Below, one piece after another: positions 6,366-14,469 of a DNA stretch of 24,315 nucleotides. The translations under genes were made by a program, and so were the position numbers. Position 1 is the stretch's first letter; each line of letters begins with the position of its first letter. Location of the stretch: NCBI GenBank assembly GCA_038258425.1, contig JBBSPV010000051.1:1-24315 (forward strand), written 5' to 3'. The notes below the pieces were generated by a model. That model was not told the DNA's origin and ran no database searches. It saw only the letters and a program-made list of their open reading frames with translations. The DNA comes from DATLGB01 sp038258425. Its GTDB lineage: Bacteria; Actinomycetota; Thermoleophilia; Solirubrobacterales; Solirubrobacteraceae.

Positions 6366-7592
6366 ATGCCCCGGGCCACCGCCGTCCTGCTCGCGCTCGC
6401 GACCTTCGTCGCCTGCGCGCTCGTGCCGACCGCCGCCCGGGCCGACGGGGCGGCCGGCACGGCCGCGAGCCTCGCGCGCCAGATGCGCGCCGCGGGCGCC
6501 GGCTCGTCGGCCCTCGTCGTGGACCTCGACGCCGGCCGAAGGGTGTTCTCGAGCCGCCCCGGGCGCCGGCGGCTGCCCGCCTCGGTGGAGAAGCTCTACA
6601 CGACCTCCAGCGCGCTGCTGACGCTCGGCCCGGACACGACGCTGGACACGCGGGTCCTCGTCACGACCGCGCCCGACCTGGCCGGGACGGTGGCCGGCGA
6701 CCTCTACCTGCGGGGCGCCGGCGACCCGACCCTGGCGGGCGCCGACCTGCGTGACCTCGCCGACGCCGTCGTCCGCGCCGGCGTCACCCGGGTGCGCGGC
6801 CGGGTGGTCGGCGACGAGTCGGCCTTCGACCGCCGGCGCGGCACGGCCGCCACCGGCTTCCAGGCCAGTGTCGACCTCTCCCCGCTCGGCGCCCTCATGG
6901 TCGACCGCGGCCGCACGGGCTCCGCCCGGCCGTACTACCAGTCGAATCCGCCGGCGTTCGCCGCGGGGGCGTTCGCGGCGAGGCTGCGCGCCCGCGGCGT
7001 GAGGGTCGCCAAGGGCGGACGGGCCGGCACGACGCCCGCCGGCGCGCTGACGCTCGCGACGCATCGGTCGCCGACGATCGCCCGCCTCGCCCGGCTCGCG
7101 AACGTCCCCTCGGACAACTACATCGCCGAGACGCTGCTCAAGGCCGTGGGCGGCGGCGGCGGCGGACGGCGGCGGGGCACGACGGCCCGGGGCGCTGCCA
7201 CCGTGCGCGCGACGCTCGCCGCCCGCTTCGCCATCCACCCGTCGCTCGTGGACGGCTCCGGCCTCTCGCGGTCCGACCGCACCTCGCCGCGTCAGGTGGT
7301 GGGGCTGCTGCGCGGCATGCGGGCGGCCGACGCGTGGGTGTCGTTTCGCAACTCGCTCGCCGTCGCCGGCAAGACCGGCACCCTGCGCTCGCGCCTGCGC
7401 GGAAGCCCCGCGCGTGGCCGGTGCCGCGCCAAGACGGGCACGCTGCACGACGTCTCCGCGCTCGCGGGCTACTGCTCGACGCTCGGCGGCCGGACGCTGG
7501 CCTTCGCGATCCTCATGAACCGCGTCAGCCCGTACGGCGCGCGGACGCTGCAGGACCGGATGCTCGGCGCGCTCGTGCGCTTCTCCGACTAG
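6366..7592 (+). CDS. dacB: D-alanyl-D-alanine carboxypeptidase/endopeptidase, PBP4 (peptidase S13) family
   Basis: Enzymes of this family trim or cut peptidoglycan peptide crosslinks outside the membrane. The 408-residue product starts with a signal peptide (hydrophobic run VLLALATFVACALV, cleavage likely after ARA near residue 26). The three penicillin-binding motifs are present: S73-V-E-K76, S249-D-N251 and K356-T-G in CRAKTGTLHDVSALAGYC. The sequence around 333-340, AVAGKTGTL, repeats the KTG string where relatives usually have a DGTL-type sequence; by position the second copy (K356) is the catalytic one. The ATG at 6366 gives the best signal peptide; an in-frame ATG at 6330 would add 12 residues. 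The stop overlaps the stop of ligA. Confidence 0.92.
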   Translation: MPRATAVLLALATFVACALVPTAARADGAAGTAASLARQMRAAGAGSSALVVDLDAGRRVFSSRPGRRRLPASVEKLYTTSSALLTLGPDTTLDTRVLVTTAPDLAGTVAGDLYLRGAGDPTLAGADLRDLADAVVRAGVTRVRGRVVGDESAFDRRRGTAATGFQASVDLSPLGALMVDRGRTGSARPYYQSNPPAFAAGAFAARLRARGVRVAKGGRAGTTPAGALTLATHRSPTIARLARLANVPSDNYIAETLLKAVGGGGGGRRRGTTARGAATVRATLAARFAIHPSLVDGSGLSRSDRTSPRQVVGLLRGMRAADAWVSFRNSLAVAGKTGTLRSRLRGSPARGRCRAKTGTLHDVSALAGYCSTLGGRTLAFAILMNRVSPYGARTLQDRMLGALVRFSD

Positions 7593-9664
7593 ACGTCCCG
7601 CTCCGGCTCCGGCTCGGCCCCGGCCGGCTCGAGCGCGAGCTCACCGGCCAGCACCCCGAGCAGCCCCGCCTCGTCGAGCACCCGCACGCCGAGCCGCTCG
7701 GCCTTCTCGAGCTTGGAGCCCGCGGAGTCGCCGGCCACGACGGCGTCGGTCTTCTTCGACACCGAGGTCGTCACCTTGCCACCCTCGGCGAGGATGCGCT
7801 GGGTCGCCTGCTCGCGGGTGAGGTCGGGCAGCGTGCCGGTGAGCACCAGGGTGCGGCCTGACAGCCGGCCCTCGCCGGGCGGCGGGCCCTCCTGCTCGAG
7901 CGTGAGGCCCTGCTCGCGCAGGTCGTCGATGAGCGCCCGCATGCGCTCCACGGCGAGCTGGTCGTGGATGAGCTGGGCGACGATCGGCCCGATCCCGGGC
8001 GTGTGGGCGATCTCCTCGGGGGTCGCGGCCAGCAGCGCGTCCGCGCTGCGGAACTGCTGGGCGAGGTTGCGCGCGGTGACCTCGCCGACGCCCTCGACGC
8101 CGAGCCCGAACAGCACGCGGGCGAACGGCTGGTCCGTGGACCGCGCGATCGCCTCGAGCAGGTTGCCGACCCGCTGTTCCCCGTAGCCAGGCAGCTCGAG
8201 CAGCTGCTCGGCGGTCAGCCGGTACAGGTCGGCCGGCGTGCGCACGAGGCCGAGGTCGAGCAGCTGCGCGGCCTGCTTCTCCCCCAGCCCGTCGACGTCC
8301 AGCGCCCCGCGCGAGACGAAGTGGCTGAGCAGCTGCCAGCGCCGCTCGGGGCAGTCGGGGTTCGGGCAGTTGGTGAACACCGCGCCCTCGGGCTTGACCG
8401 TGGGCGTGTCGCAGCTCGGGCAGCGCTCGGGCGGGCGCGGGACGGATCCGCGGTCCGTCCGCTCGACGGCGTGCGGCGCCGGCGAGACCACCTGCGGGAT
8501 GACGTCACCGGCGCGCAGGATGATGACCTCGTCCCCGACGCGGACGTCCTTGCGGGCGAGGTCCTCCTCGTTGTGCAGCGTCGCCTTGGACACGGTGACC
8601 CCGCCGACGTGGACGGGCTCGAGCTGCGCGAACGGGTGCAGGTCGCCGAACTTGCCGACGTTCCACTCGATTCCGCGCATGGTCGTGACCGCGGTGGTCG
8701 GCGGGAACTTCCAGGCGATCGCCCAGCGCGGGTCGCGCCCGACCACGCCGAGGCGGCGCTGGAGCTCGGTCTGGTCGACCTTGACGACGACGCCGTCGAT
8801 CTCGAAGTCCAGGCCTCCCCGCCGGCGCTCCCAGTCCTCACAGCGGGCGATGACCTCGGCCTCGTCCTCTTCCAGGGCGATGTCGGGGTTGACCGGGAAG
8901 CCGCGGTCGCGCAGCCACGCCATCGCCTCGGAATGGCGGGGAAAGCCGGGCCCGTCGTTGGCGCCCACCTGGTAGGCCCAGAAGGACAGCGGCCGCTGCG
9001 CCGCGAGCTGGGGGTCGAGCTGGCGGATCGTCCCCGCGGCCGAGTTGCGCGGATTGGCGAAGGTCGACAGGCCCTGCTCGGCGCGGCGCTCGTTGAGGTC
9101 GCGGAAGTCGGGCAGCGACATGTAGACCTCCCCGCGGACCTCGAGCACGGACGGGGCCTCGCCCTCGATGCGCGTGGGCACCGTCTCGATCTGGCGGATG
9201 TTGTGGGTGACGTCCTCGCCGACCTCGCCGTTGCCGCGCGTGACCGCCCGCGCGAGCTCGCCGTCCTCGTAGACGAGCGACATCGCGAGGCCGTCGATCT
9301 TCGGCTCGCAGACGTAGGTGAACTCCGGCGCCTCGATGCCCTCGCGCGCGAGGTGGTTGCGCATGCGGCCGACCCAGGCCTCGAGCTCCTCGGCCGAGCG
9401 GGCGTTGGCCAGGGAGAACATCGGCTGCGGATGGCGGACCTTCTCCAGGCGGGATACCGGCTCGGCCCCCACGACCTGGGTCGGCGAGTCGGGGGTCAGC
9501 AGCTCGGGCCGCTCGGCCTCGATGCCGCGCAGCTCGTCGAGGAGCGCGTCGTAGACGTCGTCGCCGACCTCGGGGTCGTCCAGCTCGTAATAGGCGCGGT
9601 TGTAGCGCTCGAGGAGGGACTTGAGCTCGGCGACGCGCGCGGCGACGACGTCCGGCTCGCTCAC
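7589..9664 (-). CDS. ligA: NAD-dependent DNA ligase LigA
   Basis: LigA seals nicks during replication and repair using NAD+. The 691-residue length is normal. Domains in order: Ia/adenylation domain with the nucleotidyl-transfer motif K122-I-D-G (CEPKIDGLAMS) and the GNGEVGEDVT block; OB fold; a four-cysteine zinc finger beginning at C415 (CPSC, then NCPNPDC); helix-hairpin-helix repeats (LLELPGYGEQRVGNLLEAI); and a C-terminal BRCT domain (LSGRTLVLTGTLPDLTREQA). The start is a GTG at 9664 that overlaps the surE stop as GTGA, giving an N-terminus at the first conserved block; a longer upstream reading would run through surE in another frame. A short Glu/Pro tail follows BRCT. Translation is probably coupled to surE. 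Confidence 0.96.
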   Translation of the reverse strand: MSEPDVVAARVAELKSLLERYNRAYYELDDPEVGDDVYDALLDELRGIEAERPELLTPDSPTQVVGAEPVSRLEKVRHPQPMFSLANARSAEELEAWVGRMRNHLAREGIEAPEFTYVCEPKIDGLAMSLVYEDGELARAVTRGNGEVGEDVTHNIRQIETVPTRIEGEAPSVLEVRGEVYMSLPDFRDLNERRAEQGLSTFANPRNSAAGTIRQLDPQLAAQRPLSFWAYQVGANDGPGFPRHSEAMAWLRDRGFPVNPDIALEEDEAEVIARCEDWERRRGGLDFEIDGVVVKVDQTELQRRLGVVGRDPRWAIAWKFPPTTAVTTMRGIEWNVGKFGDLHPFAQLEPVHVGGVTVSKATLHNEEDLARKDVRVGDEVIILRAGDVIPQVVSPAPHAVERTDRGSVPRPPERCPSCDTPTVKPEGAVFTNCPNPDCPERRWQLLSHFVSRGALDVDGLGEKQAAQLLDLGLVRTPADLYRLTAEQLLELPGYGEQRVGNLLEAIARSTDQPFARVLFGLGVEGVGEVTARNLAQQFRSADALLAATPEEIAHTPGIGPIVAQLIHDQLAVERMRALIDDLREQGLTLEQEGPPPGEGRLSGRTLVLTGTLPDLTREQATQRILAEGGKVTTSVSKKTDAVVAGDSAGSKLEKAERLGVRVLDEAGLLGVLAGELALEPAGAEPEPERDV

Positions 9665-10470
9665 TCGATCTCCGTCGCGGCCGGCCGCAGCAGCCGGTCC
9701 AGGTCGTAGCGGCCGAGGGTCTCGACCCCCGGCCCGTCTGTGAGATCGAAGTGCAGCGGGGTGACCGCGGCGCGGCCGGCGGCGACGGCGGCGACGTCCG
9801 TGCCGTCCTCGCCCTGGTTCTCCGGCGCGGGGCCGTAGATGCGGTACTGGCGGCGGCCGTCGCGCTCGTGCATGAGCGACAGCTCGTCGCGGTAGATGCG
9901 CCGGCCGAGGCGCGTGACCGCCACGCCGTCCGGGTCGCCGGGCGGGAGGTTGACGTTGAGCAGCGTGCCCTCCGGGAGGGAGACCTCCTCGATCTGCTCC
10001 ACGATGCGCGCGGCGAACGCGGCACCACGGCCGAAGTCCATGTCGCGGTCGCCGTGCCACTCGCCGTCGCCCGTGGCCTGCGACACCGCGATGGCCGGCA
10101 GGCCGAGCAGCAGCCCCTCGATCGCGGCGGCGACCGTGCCGGAGTAGGAGATGTCGTCCCCGAGGTTCGACCCGTGGTTGATGCCGGAGACCACGAGGTC
10201 GGGCGTCCAGCCGTCGACGAGCCCGAGCGTGGCCAGCCGCACGCAGTCGACCGGCGTCCCGTCCGTGGCGAAGCCCGACGTGCCGTCGTCGAACGGGACC
10301 TCGGAGACCCACAGCGGGCGGCGGATGGTGATTCCCCGCCCGATCGCCGAGCGGTCGCCGTCCGGGGCGATCACCGCGAGGTCGATCCCGTCGATCCCGA
10401 GCAGGGCCCGGCGCAGGGCCTGGAGGCCGTCGGCGTGGACGCCGTCGTCGTTGGTGAGCAGGACCCGCAT
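9661..10470 (-). CDS. surE: 5'/3'-nucleotidase SurE
   Basis: SurE is a metal-dependent phosphatase that hydrolyses nucleoside 5'- and 3'-monophosphates, linked to stress survival. The 269-residue protein starts with the diagnostic MRVLLTNDDGVHADG (metal ligands D8 and D9), has S41 in the DGDRSAIGRGIT loop, and carries SGINHGSNLGDDISYSGTV, which supplies the asparagine metal ligand. All the family's key residues are intact. It is the first gene of a surE-ligA unit (4-base overlap). A TATCGT box (10484-10479) ends 8 bases before the ATG, and there is no Shine-Dalgarno, suggesting a leaderless or near-leaderless transcript. Confidence 0.95.
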   Translation of the reverse strand: MRVLLTNDDGVHADGLQALRRALLGIDGIDLAVIAPDGDRSAIGRGITIRRPLWVSEVPFDDGTSGFATDGTPVDCVRLATLGLVDGWTPDLVVSGINHGSNLGDDISYSGTVAAAIEGLLLGLPAIAVSQATGDGEWHGDRDMDFGRGAAFAARIVEQIEEVSLPEGTLLNVNLPPGDPDGVAVTRLGRRIYRDELSLMHERDGRRQYRIYGPAPENQGEDGTDVAAVAAGRAAVTPLHFDLTDGPGVETLGRYDLDRLLRPAATEIE

Positions 10471-10478
10471 CGCGGCTC

Positions 10479-10484
10479 ACGATA
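10479..10484 (-). promoter_or_regulatory. -10 element for surE, leaderless-like spacing
   Basis: TATCGT reads toward surE and ends 8 bases before its ATG. It lies in the 31-base spacer between the divergent starts of surE and the Rossmann-fold gene. Confidence 0.35.
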
Positions 10485-10501
10485 CGGGTAGCGCCGAGGG
10501 C

Positions 10502-11143
10502 ATGGACGTCCTCGTCGCGGGCGGGCACGGGCAGATCGCCCTCCGCCTCCTCAAGCTGCTGGCCGAGCGCGGAGACCGCGCGCGTGGCCTCATCCGCAAC
10601 CCGGAGCACACCGCCGACCTGGCCGCCGCCGGGGCCGACGCCGTGGTGGCCGACCTCGAGTCCGACGACGTGCTCGAGCACGTGCGCGGCGCCGACGCCG
10701 TCGTCTTCGCCGCTGGGGCCGGGCCCGACAGCGGGCCGGAGCGCAAGCGCACCGTCGACTACGGCGGGGCGGTCAAGCTGCTCGACGCCGCCGAGGCCGC
10801 GGGCGTCGGGCGCTACGTGATCGTCTCCTCGATCGGGGCCGAGGCCCCCGACGACGCGCCGGAGGGCATGCGCCCCTACCTGCGCGCGAAGGCCGACGCG
10901 GACGCGCGGGTCGTCGCCTCCGGCCTGGAGTGGACCGTGGTGCGGCCGGGCAGCCTGCAGGACGAGCCGGGGACGGGCACGGTGGACGTGAGCACCACCC
11001 TGGGCCGGCGCGGTCCGGTCTCTCGCGACGACGTCGCGCTCGTGCTCGCCACCGCGCTCGTCGAGCCGGCGACGGTCGGCACGACGTTCGAGCTCTTCGA
11101 CGGCGACGTCCCCGTCGCGGACGCCCTGCGCGACCTCAGGTGA
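10502..11143 (+). CDS. NAD(P)-binding Rossmann-fold protein (atypical SDR, NAD(P)H-binding type)
   Basis: The 213-residue protein opens with MDVLVAGGHGQIALRLL, a glycine-rich dinucleotide-binding turn (GGxGxI) at strand 1. It has the strand-4/serine block YVIVSSIGAEAP near 105-116 and Y126-x3-K130, the SDR active-site pair. VVRPGSLQDEPGTG near 147-160 is typical of the atypical SDR_a5/NmrA-like group. Such proteins act as NAD(P)H-dependent reductases or redox sensors; the substrate is unknown. The ATG at 10502 lies 31 bases from the divergent surE start. It converges with truA. Confidence 0.85.
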   Translation: MDVLVAGGHGQIALRLLKLLAERGDRARGLIRNPEHTADLAAAGADAVVADLESDDVLEHVRGADAVVFAAGAGPDSGPERKRTVDYGGAVKLLDAAEAAGVGRYVIVSSIGAEAPDDAPEGMRPYLRAKADADARVVASGLEWTVVRPGSLQDEPGTGTVDVSTTLGRRGPVSRDDVALVLATALVEPATVGTTFELFDGDVPVADALRDLR

Positions 11144-11185
11144 CCGCAGAACCGGCCGCCTGAAGTCCGCTGCTGCGGTCAGCGG
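11141..11185. terminator. Inverted repeat spanning the convergent stops of the Rossmann-fold gene and truA
   Basis: TGACCGCAG (11141-11149) and CTGCGGTCA (11173-11181) are perfect complements; the stop codons of both genes are the ends of the two arms. A nested CCGCTG (11167-11172) / CAGCGG (11180-11185) hairpin with a 7-base loop is also possible. No T-run follows, so it would not be a canonical intrinsic terminator. Confidence 0.4.
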
Positions 11186-11931
11186 TCGTCGTAGCGGGCG
11201 CCGGTGAAGTAGAGGCCGTGCGGCGGCGCGGTCGGGCCCGCCGCCGTGCGCGGGGCGCCGCGGAGCAGCACGGCGAAGTCGTCAAGGCTCCGGCGCCCGG
11301 CGGCGACCTCGAGCTGCGTCCCGACGAGGACCCGGATCATGGTGCGCATGAAGGCGTCCGCCTCGATCTCGAAGGCGAGCGCGTCGGCGCCGGTCGCCGT
11401 CCACGCCGCGGAGAGCACGTCACGCTCGAACCGGCGGTGGTAGGTGTCGGCCGGCGTGAAGGCCGTGAAGTCGTGCGTGCCGGTCACGGCGGCCGCGCAC
11501 GCGTCCAGCGCGGCGCGGTCGACCCGGTGCGGCCACCAGAGCGCCCGCCCGCGCTCGAAGGGCGACGGGCCGCCGGCCGGCGTGTGCAGGCGGTAGCGGT
11601 AGTGGCGCGAGCGCGCGTCGCGCCGCGCGGAGAAGCCGGCGGGCGCGACCTCCGCCGCGAGCACGCTGACGTCCTCGCCGAGGATGGCGTTGACCGAGCG
11701 CAGCCGCGGCGGCGGCGGGCCCGGATAGGAGCAGATCTGCGCCGTGGCGTGCACGCCCCGGTCCGTGCGCCCGGCGACGGTCAGCTCGACCGGCCGGCGC
11801 AGGACGGTGGACAGCGCCCGGGTGAGCTCACCCTGGACGGTGCGCAGGCCGGGCTGCGCGGCCCAGCCCGCGAAGGCGCCGCCGTCGTAGGCGACGGTGA
11901 GCCGGGTGACCACCTCTCCGGCGGCGGTCAC
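11179..11931 (-). CDS. truA: tRNA pseudouridine(38-40) synthase TruA
   Basis: TruA converts U38-U40 of the anticodon arm to pseudouridine. The 250-residue protein has the N-terminal LTVAYDGGAFAGWAAQPG block, and the catalytic motif GRTDRGVHA with Asp57. The C-terminal EIEADAFMRTMIRVLVGTQL is the conserved family helix, and ends with a YFTGARYDD-type tail. The start used is a GTG at 11931, 12 bases after the rplQ stop; in-frame GTGs a few codons later are alternatives and would not affect the domain. It is the last gene of the ribosomal supercluster, as in many actinobacteria (rplQ-truA). Confidence 0.95.
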   Translation of the reverse strand: MTAAGEVVTRLTVAYDGGAFAGWAAQPGLRTVQGELTRALSTVLRRPVELTVAGRTDRGVHATAQICSYPGPPPPRLRSVNAILGEDVSVLAAEVAPAGFSARRDARSRHYRYRLHTPAGGPSPFERGRALWWPHRVDRAALDACAAAVTGTHDFTAFTPADTYHRRFERDVLSAAWTATGADALAFEIEADAFMRTMIRVLVGTQLEVAAGRRSLDDFAVLLRGAPRTAAGPTAPPHGLYFTGARYDDR

Positions 11932-11943
11932 ACCCCGGAGCCC

Positions 11944-12300
11944 CTAGACGAGCTCGATGTAGACCATCTCCGTCGAGTCGCTGCGCCGCGGACCGAGCTT
12001 GAGGATCCGCGTGTAGCCGCCGGGACGGTCGACGTAGCGCGGGGCGATCTCGTCGAACAACTTGTAGATGACGCCCTTGTCCGGATGCTGCAGCGTCGAC
12101 GTGGCCCGCCGGCGGGCGTGGAGGTCGCCGCGCTTGGCGAGCGTGATCAGCGACTCGATCTCCGGCTTGAGCGCCTTGGCCTTCGCCTCGGTGGTCTTGA
12201 TCCGCTCGTGGTCGATGACCTCGATGCAGAGGTTGGCCAGCAGCGCCTTGCGGTGCGCCGTGTCGCGCGAGAGCTTGTGGCGGGTCTTCTGGTGGCGCAT
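11944..12300 (-). CDS. rplQ: 50S ribosomal protein L17
   Basis: This 118-residue protein is close to the minimal bacterial L17 length. It begins MRHQKTRHKLSRDTAHRKAL and ends TRILKLGPRRSDSTEMVYIE, both diagnostic. L17 binds 23S rRNA near the exit tunnel. The ATG shares one base with the rpoA stop (TGATG), so translation is coupled. No actinobacterial-style long C-terminal extension is present, in contrast to the extended S5 and S17 in this cluster. Confidence 0.97.
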   Translation of the reverse strand: MRHQKTRHKLSRDTAHRKALLANLCIEVIDHERIKTTEAKAKALKPEIESLITLAKRGDLHARRRATSTLQHPDKGVIYKLFDEIAPRYVDRPGGYTRILKLGPRRSDSTEMVYIELV

Positions 12301-13304
12301 CAGTCGTTGCGGAGGTTGAGCCCGCGCTGGTTGAGCGTCTCCACGACCTCGTCGATCGACTTCTTGCCGAAGTTCGGGATCGCGTTGAGCTCGCCCTCGG
12401 ACTTCGCGATGAGGTCGCCCACGGTCTGGATGCCGGCGCGCTTGAGGCAGTTGTAGGAGCGGACGCCGAGCTCGAGCTCCTCGATGAGGATGTCGTCCAT
12501 CGGTGACCCGCCGCGGCCGGCGCCGCCGGCGCCGCCGAGCGCCGTGCCGCCGAGGCCGCCGGCGGCGCCGGTGTCCAGGCCGGGCATGCCACCGCCCGGG
12601 CCCTGGCGCAGCTCCTCGATGCGGTCCTCGTCCGTGAAGATCGACAGGGAGGAGATGAGGATCTCCGCGGCCTCGCGCAGCGCGGCCTGGGGGTCGATCG
12701 AGCCGTCCGTCTCGATGTCGAGCGAGAGCTTGTCGAAGTCCGTGCGCTGGCCGACGCGGGCCGGCTCGACGGAGTAGGCGACGCGCCGCACGGGCGAGAA
12801 GATCGAGTCGATCGGGATGACGCCGATGGGCTGGTCGGCCGTCTTGTTGTCCTCCGCCGGGCGGTAGCCGCGGCCGCGGCCGACGGTGAGGTACATCTCG
12901 AGCTTCGTCTTGGACTCGAGCACCGCGATCGGCGCGTCCGGCGTGAGGATCTCGACGCCCGAGGGCAGGTCGATGTCCTTCGCGGTGATCTCGCCCGGGC
13001 CGGTGACGACGAGCGGTGCCTCGATCTCCGTCGCGTCGGAGTGCATCTTGCACACGACGCTCTTGAGGTTGAGGATGATGTCCGTCACGTCCTCCTTGAC
13101 GCCCTGGATCGTGGAGAACTCGTGGGAGACCCCCTCGATGCGCACGGACGTCACGGCGGCGCCGCCGAGCGAGGCGAGCAGCACGCGCCGCAGCGAGTTG
13201 CCGAAGGTGTAGCCGAAGCCCCGGTCGAGGGGCTCGACCACGAACGTGCCGTGGTTGTCCTCGACCGTCTCGGTCGTGATGCGGGGGATCTGGAAGTCGA
13301 GCAT
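12300..13304 (-). CDS. rpoA: DNA-directed RNA polymerase subunit alpha
   Basis: RpoA dimerises to nucleate the core polymerase, and its C-terminal domain contacts UP elements and activators. The 334-residue product has the N-terminal domain at 1-232 (GFGYTFGNSLRRVLLASL dimerisation helix at 29-46) and the C-terminal domain at about 277-334 (VRSYNCLKRAGIQTVGDL, with R282, N285 and C286 aligning to the DNA-contact residues of E. coli, and NFGKKSIDE). Between them lies an unusual linker, residues 235-266, in which 17 of 32 residues are glycine. The ATG at 13304 follows AGGAAC about 4 bases upstream. An 80-base spacer with a hairpin separates it from rpsD. Confidence 0.97.
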   Translation of the reverse strand: MLDFQIPRITTETVEDNHGTFVVEPLDRGFGYTFGNSLRRVLLASLGGAAVTSVRIEGVSHEFSTIQGVKEDVTDIILNLKSVVCKMHSDATEIEAPLVVTGPGEITAKDIDLPSGVEILTPDAPIAVLESKTKLEMYLTVGRGRGYRPAEDNKTADQPIGVIPIDSIFSPVRRVAYSVEPARVGQRTDFDKLSLDIETDGSIDPQAALREAAEILISSLSIFTDEDRIEELRQGPGGGMPGLDTGAAGGLGGTALGGAGGAGRGGSPMDDILIEELELGVRSYNCLKRAGIQTVGDLIAKSEGELNAIPNFGKKSIDEVVETLNQRGLNLRND

Positions 13305-13339
13305 TCGGTTCCTGGCGTTCGGGAGTCGGGGGTGGAGCG

Positions 13340-13379
13340 CCGCCGGGAGCACACCGGCGGATGGGCTCTCGGTCCGGAC
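13340..13379 (-). other. Hairpin in the rpsD-rpoA spacer
   Basis: CCGCCGG (13340-13346) and CCGGCGG (13354-13360) are perfect 7-bp complements around a 7-base loop. A palindrome GTCCGGAC (13372-13379) lies beside it, near the rpsD stop. It is the longest spacer in the rpsM-rplQ segment. It could be a processing, attenuation or regulatory site; no T-run follows. Confidence 0.35.
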
Positions 13380-13384
13380 GGGTC

Positions 13385-14008
13385 CTACTTGGAGTACAGC
13401 TCGACGATGAGCTGCTCCTGCACCGGCGCCGCGATCTCCTTGCGGTCCGGTCGGCGCAGCACCTTCGCCGTGAGGGAGTCGTGGTCGGCCTGCAACCACG
13501 CGGGCACCTGCGCGGTGAGCTCCGTCGCGTCACGGATGACGGTCTCGGCGCCCTCGGAGCCCGCCTTGTACGCGATCACGTCGCCCTCCCGGACCTGGTA
13601 GGAGGGGATGTCGACGCGGCGGCCGTTGACCGTCCAGTGGCCGTGGCGCACCATCTGGCGGGCCTGGCGGCGCGAGGCCGCGAAGCCGAGCCGTACGAGC
13701 ACGTTGTCGAAGCGGCACTCGAGGATGCGCAGCAGGTTCTCGCCGGTGATCCCGGGCTGGCGCGAGGCCTTGGCGTAGTAGGTCCGGAACTGGGCCTCGA
13801 GCACGCCGTAGTAGCGACGGGCCTTCTGCTTCTCGCGCAGCTGGACCCGGTACTCGGACTGCTTCTGCCGGCCGCGCCCGTGGTCTCCGGGCGGGTAGGA
13901 GCGGCGTTCGACGCCGCACTTGTCCGTGAGGCAGCGCTCGCCCTTGAGGAAGAGCTTCTGCCCTTCACGCCGGCACTGCTTGCACTGGGGGGAGGTATCG
14001 CGTGCCAT
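13385..14008 (-). CDS. rpsD: 30S ribosomal protein S4, zinc-binding (C+) form
   Basis: S4 starts assembly of the 30S body and in many bacteria represses its own operon. The 207-residue protein has four cysteines in the N-terminal zinc site (C9, C12, C26, C31; SPQCKQC and ERCLTDKCG), the RRYYGVLEAQFRTYY block, and the S4 RNA-binding domain (LRILECRFDNVLVRLGFAAS, then RQMVRHGHWTVNGRRVDIPS). Length is normal. It starts 7 bases after rpsK. Confidence 0.97.
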   Translation of the reverse strand: MARDTSPQCKQCRREGQKLFLKGERCLTDKCGVERRSYPPGDHGRGRQKQSEYRVQLREKQKARRYYGVLEAQFRTYYAKASRQPGITGENLLRILECRFDNVLVRLGFAASRRQARQMVRHGHWTVNGRRVDIPSYQVREGDVIAYKAGSEGAETVIRDATELTAQVPAWLQADHDSLTAKVLRRPDRKEIAAPVQEQLIVELYSK

Positions 14009-14015
14009 GCGGTGA

Positions 14016-14414
14016 TCAGACCCTTCGCCGCTTGCGGGGGCGGCATCCGTTGTGCGCCTGGGGGGTGACGTCCTTGACGCCGGTGACCTCGAGGCCGGCG
14101 GCCTGCAGCGAGCGGATCGCCGTCTCGCGGCCGGAGCCCGGGCCCTTCACGAAGACCTCGACCTTCTGGAGGCCCTGCTCGATGCCCTTGCGGGCCGCGG
14201 CGTCGGCCGTGACCTGGGCGGCGAAGGGCGTCGACTTGCGCGAGCCCTTGAAGCCGGCGCCGCCGGCGGACTCCCAGGCCAGGACGTTGCCCTCGCGGTC
14301 CGTGAGGGAGACGATGGTGTTGTTGAAGGACGTCTTGATGTGGGCCTGGCCGATGGGGACGTTCTTACGGGGCTTGCGGCGGCCGGCGCGTGGGCGGCGG
14401 GGAGCGGGACTCAC
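14016..14414 (-). CDS. rpsK: 30S ribosomal protein S11
   Basis: S11 lines the platform near the mRNA exit. The 132-residue product has the core AHIKTSFNNTIVSLTDREGN, the GFKGSRKSTPFAAQ loop and the C-terminal DVTPQAHNGCRPRKRRRV. The start is a GTG at 14414, preceded by GAGGA with 5-base spacing. A short basic N-terminus (PRRPRAGRRKPRKN) matches family practice. Confidence 0.97.
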   Translation of the reverse strand: MSPAPRRPRAGRRKPRKNVPIGQAHIKTSFNNTIVSLTDREGNVLAWESAGGAGFKGSRKSTPFAAQVTADAAARKGIEQGLQKVEVFVKGPGSGRETAIRSLQAAGLEVTGVKDVTPQAHNGCRPRKRRRV

Positions 14415-14469
14415 TGCAGTCCTCGCGCCGCTCGGACAGCGCAGGGGTTACCGGGACTGTTCGCTGCGC

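Noticed and set aside
14415..14469. CAGTCC/GGACTG pairing across the rpsM-rpsK spacer, near the rpsK ribosome binding site
   Set aside because: Only 6 pairs over a 31-base loop; expected often by chance in this sequence.
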